From Conexibacter sp. (GTDB lineage Bacteria; Actinomycetota; Thermoleophilia; Solirubrobacterales; Solirubrobacteraceae), in NCBI GenBank assembly GCA_025964055.1, contig JAOPZP010000350.1, forward strand, positions 1 to 5,110: a DNA stretch of 5,110 nt. Direction: 5' to 3'. Both the position numbers and the translations under genes were made by a program. The notes under the pieces were generated by a model. That model was given only the letters and a program-made list of their open reading frames with translations, ran no database searches and had not been told where the DNA came from. Numbering within the stretch: the stretch's first letter is position 1; each line of letters opens with the position of its first letter. Positions 1-4,880 of this stretch are shown here, piece by piece.

Positions 1-450
1 GGGCAGCGGCGCGCCGTGGCGCAGCGCCTCGGCGCTCAGCCGCTCGGGCGCCACCAGCGGCACGCCGTAGCGCTCGGCGGCCCGTTCGAGCGCCACGCGC
101 TGGTCGTGGTCGGCGCGATCGGGCAGCGCGAGGGCGGTGATGCAGGCGTGCTGGGCGCGGAAGCCGGTGCGGTGGACCTCCATGTCGCCCCAGGCGGCCA
201 CGGCGCCGACCGCCTGGTCGGCGCGGAAGTCCAGCCGCCGGTCGCCGGGGTCGGTCAGCGCGTAGAGCCCGCACATGCAGTCGGCCACCGGCGGCTGATG
301 GCGGACGTCGCGCGCGCAGACGGCCTCGTTGGCGCCCCGCGCCCAGGGCAGGGCCGTGAACGTCCAGGGGCGCAGCCTCCCGTCGGGCTCCACGTGCCAG
401 GCTCGGTAGCCGACGACGGCCTGCAGGAAGTCGGGGGCAGGAGACGTCAT
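1..450 (-). CDS. Uncharacterised protein with Cys...CxC motif, N-terminal part (cut by left edge)
   Basis: An open frame of 150 codons starts at ATG 450-448 and runs without a stop to the window edge, so the C-terminus is missing. The start is supported by a good ribosome-binding site (GAGGAG, 461-456) five bases upstream. Residues 12-18 read VVGYRAW, Cys45 lies in AVCARD, and residues 57-63 read DCMCGLY; residues 80-88 (AVGAVAAWG), His93 and residues 96-99 (GFRA) follow. From memory this order (GxRxW, a Cys, a Pro-containing loop, CxCG-Y/IYA, V-G-V-WG, then H-GFRA) is the pattern of a small orphan family seen in many actinobacteria and usually annotated only as hypothetical. Three cysteines with nearby His51 could bind a metal, but that is inference. 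There is no signal peptide or membrane segment in the visible part. Coding is confident; function is unknown. Confidence 0.85.
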   Translation of the reverse strand, partial: MTSPAPDFLQAVVGYRAWHVEPDGRLRPWTFTALPWARGANEAVCARDVRHQPPVADCMCGLYALTDPGDRRLDFRADQAVGAVAAWGDMEVHRTGFRAQHACITALALPDRADHDQRVALERAAERYGVPLVAPERLSAEALRHGAPLP

Positions 451-455
451 CGGAG

Positions 456-461
456 CTCCTC
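456..461 (-). promoter_or_regulatory. Ribosome-binding site GAGGAG for the gene at 450-1
   Basis: On the minus strand GAGGAG is followed by five bases and then ATG 450-448. It is the clearest Shine-Dalgarno site in the window and fixes the start of the leftmost gene. Most other genes here lack a convincing one. Confidence 0.7.
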
Positions 462-496
462 GGCCGCGCGAGCGAGCCCCTGGCGAGCTCGCGCCC

Positions 497-540
497 GGAA
501 GCCGAGCCCTACGGAAACGAGCCCTCTGGGCGAGGCTTCC
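497..540. other. Imperfect stem-loop in the gap between minus-strand genes
   Basis: GGAAGCC (497-503) pairs with GGCTTCC (534-540). After a two-base G/A internal mismatch (504-505 against 532-533), GCCC (506-509) pairs with GGGC (528-531), leaving an 18-base loop. There is no T-run on either strand, so it is not a classical intrinsic terminator. Its place just past the stop of the small minus-strand frame (560) and upstream of the start at 450 would suit a terminator or leader structure. In DNA this GC-rich, chance hairpins are common. Confidence 0.25.
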
Positions 541-559
541 GCGGCGTGGTCTTCCGCGC

Positions 560-724
560 TCACGCGGGAGCGGGCTCGCGCGCCGGCTCGCGCTCGTGCT
601 CGGCGGGTGCCGGGGCGTCGTCGTGCTCGCGAGCGGGCGCGGGCTCGCGCGCGGGTGTCGGCAGCCGCAGCGGCTCCACGCGGATGCGCCGCGACGGGCC
701 CGGAAGATCGAGGAGGACCGGCAT
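560..724 (-). CDS. Candidate small protein, 54 aa, Pro/Ala/Glu/Arg-rich tail, unknown function
   Basis: An open frame runs from ATG 724-722 to TGA 562-560. The first 22 or so residues look like ordinary protein (MPVLLDLPGPSRR, then IRVEPLRLP). The remainder is a disordered-looking tail of REPAPA/APAREHDD-like segments ending in REPAPA. About 48 of 54 codons end in G or C, as in the neighbouring genes, and the tail yields acidic and basic residues instead of the Ala/Arg/Gly/Ser noise of the other frames. No Shine-Dalgarno site is visible, but TACCCT (739-734) lies at about -10 spacing, so a near-leaderless transcript is possible. It lies between the minus-strand gene at 450 and the divergent DUF72 gene at 753. 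I do not assign a function. The alternative is a chance open frame in GC-rich spacer. Confidence 0.5.
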   Translation of the reverse strand: MPVLLDLPGPSRRIRVEPLRLPTPAREPAPAREHDDAPAPAEHEREPAREPAPA

Positions 725-733
725 CGGCGCGGG

Positions 734-743
734 AGGGTAGACC
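734..743. promoter_or_regulatory. Possible overlapping divergent -10 elements before the DUF72 gene and the small minus-strand gene
   Basis: On the plus strand TAGACC (738-743) ends nine bases before the DUF72 ATG at 753, and a weak -35 (AGGACC, 714-719) lies 18 bases upstream. On the minus strand TACCCT (739-734) ends nine bases before the small-gene ATG at 724. Both fit the loose TAnnnN -10 pattern of high-GC actinobacteria and would give transcripts with leaders of only a few bases. The plus strand also has GGGAGGG (731-737), but its 15-base distance from the ATG is long for a ribosome-binding site. This is positional pattern only. Confidence 0.28.
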
Positions 744-752
744 CCACCCCCG

Positions 753-1496
753 ATGGCAAACCTGCGAATCGGCTGCTCGGGCTGGATCTACCGTTCGTGG
801 AAGGACGACTTCTACCCCAAGGGCTGCCCCCAGCGACGCTGGCTGGAGCACTACGCCGGCCAGTTCGACACCGTCGAGGTCAACAGCACGTTCTACCGCC
901 TGCCCAAGCGCGAGGCGGTCGCCGCGTGGGTCCAGCGCACGCCCGACGACTTCGTCTTCACCATCAAGGCCAGCCGGTACCTCACCCACGTCCGGCGCCT
1001 GCGCGACATGGACGAGGGCGTGCAGCGGTTCTGGGAGCGGATCGAGCCGCTGGCGGTCACGCCGAAGATGGGACCGGTCCTCTGGCAGCTGCCGCCCAAC
1101 TTCCACCGCGACGACGACCGCCTCGGCGCCGCCCTGTGGCAGCTCCCGCCCGGCCGCCACGCGGTCGAGTTCCGCCACCCGAGCTGGTTCGCCCCCGAGG
1201 TTCTGGCCCTGCTGCGCGAGCACGGCGTCGCGCTGACGATCGCCGACCACCCCGAGCGCCCGTGGCAGCGCCACGAGCTGACGGCCGACTTCACGATCGT
1301 CCGCTTCCACTACGGGTCGCGCGGCCGGCGCGGCAACTACAGCGAGACCGAGCTGCGCGCGTGGGCCGACCGCCTGGCCCGGTGGCGCCGGGAGGCCGAC
1401 GTCTTCGCCTACTTCAACAACGACTGGGAGGGCTTCGCGCCCCGCAACGCCCGGCGCCTGCAGCAGCTCCTGCGCGCCCCGTCGCGCGTCGGATAG
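753..1496 (+). CDS. DUF72 (YecE-like) family protein
   Basis: A 247-residue protein with the full set of DUF72 (COG1801) landmarks: IGCSGW at 6-11, FYP at 20-22, VEVNSTFYRLP at 41-51, FTIKASRYLTH at 69-79, VLWQLPPNF at 109-117, VEFRHPSW at 138-145, VRFHYGS at 183-189 and YFNND at 220-224, followed by NARRLQQLL at 232-240. The family folds as a TIM-like barrel with clustered acidic and aromatic residues in a putative pocket. Its biochemical activity is not established, so none is claimed. Length is normal. The start is well fixed: an in-frame TAG lies at 738 and ATG 753 gives the typical short lead-in before the first strand. The peptide LWQLPP occurs twice (110-115 and 128-133); the first is the conserved copy. 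No signal peptide or membrane segment is seen. The c-di-GMP gene follows on the same strand after 85 bases, apparently with its own promoter. Confidence 0.93.
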   Translation: MANLRIGCSGWIYRSWKDDFYPKGCPQRRWLEHYAGQFDTVEVNSTFYRLPKREAVAAWVQRTPDDFVFTIKASRYLTHVRRLRDMDEGVQRFWERIEPLAVTPKMGPVLWQLPPNFHRDDDRLGAALWQLPPGRHAVEFRHPSWFAPEVLALLREHGVALTIADHPERPWQRHELTADFTIVRFHYGSRGRRGNYSETELRAWADRLARWRREADVFAYFNNDWEGFAPRNARRLQQLLRAPSRVG

Positions 1497-1542
1497 CGGC
1501 GCGCGGGCCGGGCGGGATCCGGGACGTTCGCGTCTCAGATCG

Positions 1543-1570
1543 TCAAGTTCCACGTGCGTGCGCCCGATCA
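1543..1570 (+). promoter_or_regulatory. Candidate flagellar-sigma (FliA/SigD-like) promoter
   Basis: TCAAGTTC (1543-1550) is followed by a 12-base spacer and CCCGATCA (1563-1570). The sigma-28 consensus of E. coli is TAAAGTTT-N11-GCCGATAA, so both blocks match at six of eight positions, with a spacer one base longer. Transcription would begin around 1576-1578, only a few bases before ATG 1582 and downstream of the alternative GTG at 1558. If real, this links the c-di-GMP gene to the motility regulon. The spacer discrepancy and the single occurrence keep confidence moderate. Confidence 0.42.
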
Positions 1571-1581
1571 CCTCGGGAGAC

Positions 1582-3753
1582 ATGGGCCATCAGGTCGACC
1601 GTCTCGCGGCGCATCTGCGCTCGACGCCCGACGCCGAGCGCTCGCTCGCGGGCCGCGTCGGCGGTGCGCTCTGGTTCTTCGCCGCGCTGGCCACGATCGC
1701 CCTGCCCCTCTTCCCGCAGGTCGACACGCCCCTGTACCCGTGGCCGCTGCTGTGGGCCGCCGGCGCGCTCGCGTGGGGGATCTGCTCCGTCTTCGTGGTC
1801 GACTGGCCCCGGATGCCCGGCTGGGCGCTGCCCGCCGCCAGCGCCGCCGCGGTCGTCGTCATCGCGGCGATCACGCACCTCACGGGCGGCGTCGACTCGC
1901 CGGCGCGCCTGTACATCCTGTTCACCCTGGCCTACGCCGCGTGCTTCCTCGGCGTGTGGCAGGCCACCGGGATCACCGTCGCCTGCGCGGTCGTCTGGGC
2001 CCTGCCGGTCCTCGACGACCGCAGCGCCGCCACGGCATTCGGCGAGCTGGCGATGGCGCTGCCGACCTTCGCGGTCGTCACGACCGTGCTCCTCACCGGG
2101 CGCCAGCTCCTCACCAGCATGCGCCAGGCCGCCGACGACCTCTCCGAGGAGCACCACGCGCTGCGCAGCATCGCCACGGCGGTCGCGGCAGGCCAGCGCC
2201 CCGAGGCGGTCTGCAGCCTCGCCGCCGAGCAGGCCGGGCGCCTGCTGCGCGCCGACGGTGGCGGCATCCTGCGCTTCGACGCCGACGACGAGCTCGTCGT
2301 CGTCGGCTCCTGGCAGCGCACCGGCACGGCGGTCCCGCCGGGCGTGCGCATCGCGATCGAGCCCGGCAGCCCGATGGAGGGCATCCGCCAGGACGGCCGC
2401 AGCCGGCGCAGGGACGACGCCACCGCGCCCGGCGAGCGCCCGGCCCAGATCCTTGTCGACCAGGGCTTCACGGCCTGGGCCGGCACGCCGGTCCACGTCC
2501 GCGGCCGGCTCTGGGGCGTGCTGTGCGTCACCGCGATCGTGGCCCACTCCCTTCCCGCCGACGCCGAGCAGCACCTCTCCGAGTTCGCCGAGCTGGTCGG
2601 CATGGCGATCGCCAACACCGAGGAGGCTGCGCGCCTCAACGCCGACGCCACGACCGACCCGCTGACCGGCCTGGCCAACCACCGCGCCTTCCAGGAGCGG
2701 CTGCGCGCGGAGCTCGCGCGTGCCGAGCGCCACGGGCGCTGCCTGTCGGTCGCGCTGGTGGACGTCGACCGCTTCAAGACCATCAACGACGCCGGCGGCC
2801 ACGGCCTCGGCGACGAGGTGCTGCAGGCCGTAGCCCAGCACCTGCGCGACCACCTGCGCACCGAGGACGTCCTCGCCCGCATCGGCGGCGACGAGTTCGC
2901 CGTCCTGCTGCCCGAGGTCCGCGGCCAGGACGCGGTGGCCGCGCTCGAACGCGCCCGCCGCACGATCGAGCGCGCGCCGTTCGTCGGCGGCGCACGCGTG
3001 ACGATCTCCGCCGGCGTCTGCGACGCGCTGCACTCCGGCGACGCCGCGACGCTGACCCGGTACGCCGACGGCGCCCTGTACTGGAGCAAGGAGCACGGCC
3101 GCAACCGGGTCTCGACCTACGACCCCGAGACGATCCACGAGCTGTCGGCCGCCGAGCGGCTGCAGCACCTGCAGCGCTCCCAGGCGCTGGTCGGCATCCG
3201 CGCCCTGGCGCGCGCGATCGACGCCCGCGACCCCAGCACCTCCGAGCACTCCGAGCGCGTCGCCAAGCTCGCCGCTCGCCTCGCCGAGCAGCGCGGCTGG
3301 GCGCCGGACCGCGTCGCCCTGCTGCACGAGGCCGCGCTCGTGCACGACGTCGGCAAGATCGGCGTCCCGGACGCGATCCTGCTCAAGCCGTCGCGGCTGA
3401 CGCGCGAGGAGTACGAGGTCATCCAGGGCCACGCCCAGATGAGCGCCCGGATCGTCGAGGAGGTCCTCGACGCCGAGCAGGTCGACTGGATCCTGAGCCA
3501 CCACGAGCGGCCCGACGGCCTCGGCTACCCGCGCGGGCTGGTCGGCGACGCGCTGACCGAGGGGGCTGCGCTGCTGGCGGCCGCCGACGCGTTCGACGTG
3601 ATGGTCAGCGCCCGCCCGTACTCCCCCGGCCGTTCGATCGACGAGGCGCTGCGCGAGTGCCACGCGCTCGTCGGCCAGCAGTTCACGGCCGCGGCGTTCG
3701 CGGCGCTCGAGGGCATGTACGGCCCGGCGCACGCGCTGCGGTACGCGGCGTAG
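1582..3753 (+). CDS. Membrane-anchored GAF-GGDEF-HD-GYP protein (predicted c-di-GMP synthase and phosphodiesterase)
   Basis: A 723-residue signalling protein. Residues ~28-176 contain about six hydrophobic segments (~28-46, 53-73, 80-100, 108-128, 131-146, 156-176), an inner-membrane sensor region. A GAF-like domain spans ~192-350. The GGDEF domain (~354-512) has DPLTGLANHRAF from 359, DVDRFKTIND, an intact GGDEF at 435-439, and an RxxD inhibitory-site motif (RTED, 426-429) exactly five residues before it. The HD-GYP domain (~534-723) has His556, HDVGKIG from 588 (His588/Asp589), His617, HHE at 640-642, DGLGYP at 645-650 and Asp669. All signature residues expected for cyclase and for HD-GYP metal binding are present, so both activities are plausible; the balance cannot be read from sequence. 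An in-frame GTG at 1558 would add eight residues. I prefer ATG 1582 because the GTG lacks a ribosome-binding site and lies inside the apparent promoter. GGGAGA (1575-1580) is too close to the ATG to be a good Shine-Dalgarno site. The stop is eight bases from that of the convergent TetR gene. Confidence 0.93.
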   Translation: MGHQVDRLAAHLRSTPDAERSLAGRVGGALWFFAALATIALPLFPQVDTPLYPWPLLWAAGALAWGICSVFVVDWPRMPGWALPAASAAAVVVIAAITHLTGGVDSPARLYILFTLAYAACFLGVWQATGITVACAVVWALPVLDDRSAATAFGELAMALPTFAVVTTVLLTGRQLLTSMRQAADDLSEEHHALRSIATAVAAGQRPEAVCSLAAEQAGRLLRADGGGILRFDADDELVVVGSWQRTGTAVPPGVRIAIEPGSPMEGIRQDGRSRRRDDATAPGERPAQILVDQGFTAWAGTPVHVRGRLWGVLCVTAIVAHSLPADAEQHLSEFAELVGMAIANTEEAARLNADATTDPLTGLANHRAFQERLRAELARAERHGRCLSVALVDVDRFKTINDAGGHGLGDEVLQAVAQHLRDHLRTEDVLARIGGDEFAVLLPEVRGQDAVAALERARRTIERAPFVGGARVTISAGVCDALHSGDAATLTRYADGALYWSKEHGRNRVSTYDPETIHELSAAERLQHLQRSQALVGIRALARAIDARDPSTSEHSERVAKLAARLAEQRGWAPDRVALLHEAALVHDVGKIGVPDAILLKPSRLTREEYEVIQGHAQMSARIVEEVLDAEQVDWILSHHERPDGLGYPRGLVGDALTEGAALLAAADAFDVMVSARPYSPGRSIDEALRECHALVGQQFTAAAFAALEGMYGPAHALRYAA

Positions 3754-3760
3754 GCGACGA

Positions 3761-4360
3761 CTACGCCACGGTGGCCGTCGCCTCGGCGACCGCCGCGTCC
3801 CACCGCTCGGCGACCGCGCCCATGGCGTCGAGGATCGGCCGGCCGTCCTGCTCGACGCGCGCCAGGACCAGCGCGCCCTCCAGCGCCGCGATCGCCAGCG
3901 TGGCGAGCCGCCGGGCGCGCGCGGGCTTGACGCCGGCGGCGGTCAGCTCGCCCGCGAGCACCGCCGACCAGGCGGCGAACGCCTCGCGGCCCGCCGCGGT
4001 GACGCCCGGCACGCGCGGGGCGAGCTCCAGCAGCGTGGTGGTGATCGGCCCGCCGTCGCGGAAGCCGGACTCCTCCATCCAGCCGACGACCATGCGCGCG
4101 TAGCGGCGCAGCACCGCGCCCGGACTGCGCTGCGCGGCCGCGACCTCGGTCAGCGTGCGGGTGACCAGCCGGCCCGCGGCGCGCACCACCTCCTCGCCGA
4201 TCTGCTCCTTGCCCAGCGGGAAGTAGTGGTACAGCGAACCCTTCGGCGCGCCGCTGGTCGCGATGATCTGGTTCAGGCCCGTCGCGGCGTAGCCCTGCCG
4301 GCGAAACAGGTCAGAGGCGGCACGGACGATCGCGTCGCGGTGCTTGGGCGGCGTGGGCAT
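3761..4360 (-). CDS. TetR-family transcriptional repressor, LmrA/YxaF (QdoR) type
   Basis: A 199-residue protein of normal TetR length. Residues ~8-55 form the DNA-binding domain: IVRAASDLFRRQGY, then GLNQIIATSGAPKGSLYHYF (28-47) and PLGKEQI. The GLNQI, APKGSLYHYFP and GKEQ run is characteristic of the LmrA/YxaF branch of TetR regulators. The C-terminal ligand-binding half (~75-199) has GGPITTTLLELAP (103-115), close to the GCP-LELA segment I associate with that branch. It is divergent from the thioesterase gene, and the 48 bases between them hold a palindromic operator, so it most likely represses that gene and itself until a small hydrophobic or aromatic ligand binds. The ligand is unknown; flavonoids release the Bacillus members. 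The start has no ribosome-binding site, but a TAGGCT -10 ends eight bases before it, suggesting a leaderless transcript. There is no room for a terminator between its stop and that of the c-di-GMP gene. Confidence 0.92.
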   Translation of the reverse strand: MPTPPKHRDAIVRAASDLFRRQGYAATGLNQIIATSGAPKGSLYHYFPLGKEQIGEEVVRAAGRLVTRTLTEVAAAQRSPGAVLRRYARMVVGWMEESGFRDGGPITTTLLELAPRVPGVTAAGREAFAAWSAVLAGELTAAGVKPARARRLATLAIAALEGALVLARVEQDGRPILDAMGAVAERWDAAVAEATATVA

Positions 4361-4368
4361 GGGGCGAG

Positions 4369-4374
4369 AGCCTA
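4369..4374 (-). promoter_or_regulatory. Probable -10 element (TAGGCT) of a leaderless TetR-gene promoter
   Basis: On the minus strand TAGGCT (4374-4369) ends eight bases before ATG 4360-4358, so transcription would begin at or within a base or two of the start codon. No Shine-Dalgarno site is seen upstream. The expected -35 region (about 4392-4397, TATATA) is poor but lies against the operator, so repressor binding there could block this promoter as well. Confidence 0.45.
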
Positions 4375-4401
4375 GACCTCCCAGGTCGGGCTATATAGAC
4401 T
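4373..4401 (+). promoter_or_regulatory. Promoter of the thioesterase gene, apparently leaderless
   Basis: The -35-like TAGACC (4373-4378, four of six matches to TTGACA) is separated by 17 bases from the -10 TAGACT (4396-4401). Start of transcription would fall at about 4408-4409, which is the A of the ATG. The absence of any Shine-Dalgarno site upstream of 4409 agrees with leaderless translation. The -10 lies wholly within the palindromic operator, so repressor and polymerase should compete. Confidence 0.55.
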
Positions 4402-4407
4402 GGTCTA
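4392..4407. promoter_or_regulatory. TetR operator resembling an LmrA/YxaF (QdoR) box
   Basis: TATATAGACTGGTCTA (4392-4407) contains the inverted repeat TAGAC-TG-GTCTA (4396-4407), which has perfect five-base arms. It lies between the divergent repressor and thioesterase genes and touches the thioesterase start codon. From memory, the B. subtilis LmrA/YxaF box has the core TATATAGANYGGTCTA, which this sequence matches at every position. The A/T content of the site stands out sharply in otherwise GC-rich DNA. It agrees with the family assigned independently from the protein sequence. Confidence 0.75.
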
Positions 4408-4408
4408 C

Positions 4409-4846
4409 ATGACCGTTGACGCGACGACGACCGCCTCGCCCACCGACCTGCCGGCCAAGCTGCGGGGCGTCAACGAGCTGGCGGCGTTCAATCGCTGGGC
4501 CGGCTTCGAGGTCGCCGAGGCGACCGCGGGCCACGCCGTTCTGCGCATGCCCTGGCGCGAGGACCTGGGCCAGTACTTCGGCCACCTGCACGCCGGCATG
4601 ATCTCGGCCCTCATCGACACCGCCTGCGGCTTCGCGGCAGCGACGCTCGTCGAGCAGGTCGCCGCTTCCCACTGCGCCGTGACCTACCTCGCGCCGGGCG
4701 TCGGGTCGGCCTTCGTCGCGACCGCCGACGTCGTCAAGGCCGGCCGCCGTCAGGTCTTCACCACCGCCGAGTTGCACGCCGAGCAGGCCGACGGGACGAG
4801 CAGGTTGGTGGCCAACGGGCAGACGATCCTGGTGCCGCTGGGGTGA
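4409..4846 (+). CDS. PaaI-type hotdog-fold acyl-CoA thioesterase
   Basis: A 145-residue protein of the usual PaaI/hotdog length. Residues ~22-50 give the typical lead-in (NELAAFNRWAGFEV, then a strand ending in LRMPWRED). The key segment is FGHLHAGMISALIDTACGFA (57-76), equivalent to the LHGG...AL.D helix of PaaI thioesterases, with His61, Gly63 and Asp70 at the conserved places. The C-terminal strands include VTYLAPG and GRRQVFTTAELHA. These enzymes hydrolyse acyl- or aryl-CoA thioesters in the cytoplasm; the substrate cannot be read here. The first 15 or so residues are Thr/Ala/Ser/Pro-rich and probably flexible. The ATG is adjacent to the operator, fits a leaderless start and has no competing upstream start. 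It is divergent from its likely repressor and appears monocistronic: the next gene, 34 bases on, is convergent. Confidence 0.9.
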   Translation: MTVDATTTASPTDLPAKLRGVNELAAFNRWAGFEVAEATAGHAVLRMPWREDLGQYFGHLHAGMISALIDTACGFAAATLVEQVAASHCAVTYLAPGVGSAFVATADVVKAGRRQVFTTAELHAEQADGTSRLVANGQTILVPLG

Positions 4847-4880
4847 GGTGCGAAGCGCAGCCCGGGCGACGAGGGCAGCG

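Noticed and set aside
590..655. Repeated GCTCGCG/CGAGC words suggesting a DNA repeat array
   Set aside because: The copies are short, irregularly spaced and explained by the Ala/Arg/Glu/Pro codons of the candidate small gene; no CRISPR-like repeat-spacer pattern.
546..740. Plus-strand frame of Ala/Gly/Ser/Arg repeats in the 451-752 gap
   Set aside because: It has no ribosome-binding site and pure low-complexity content; the opposite-strand 560-724 frame gives more protein-like sequence.
738..743. TAGACC before the DUF72 gene as a second site for the TetR repressor
   Set aside because: The matching GGTCTA half is absent, so only a single half-site is present; a -10 role is the simpler reading.
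1483..1505. CGCGCG hairpin at the end of the DUF72 gene as a terminator
   Set aside because: Six base pairs of alternating CG overlapping the stop codon with no T-run; likely chance in this composition.
447..1583. Long open frame on the minus strand opposite the DUF72 gene
   Set aside because: It is Ala/Arg/Val/Gly-rich with no recognisable motif and is the mirror of a clearly real gene; such antisense frames are expected in very GC-rich DNA.
1543..3732. Minus-strand frame of more than 700 codons opposite the c-di-GMP gene, and the long plus-strand frame 1554-4103
   Set aside because: The GAF-GGDEF-HD-GYP frame carries every conserved motif. The others are low-complexity Arg/Ala/Gly/Pro sequence, and the plus-strand one also runs antisense through the TetR gene.
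4860..4867. GCCCGGGC palindrome between the convergent genes as a terminator
   Set aside because: An eight-base self-complementary word with no loop and no T-run cannot form a terminator by itself.
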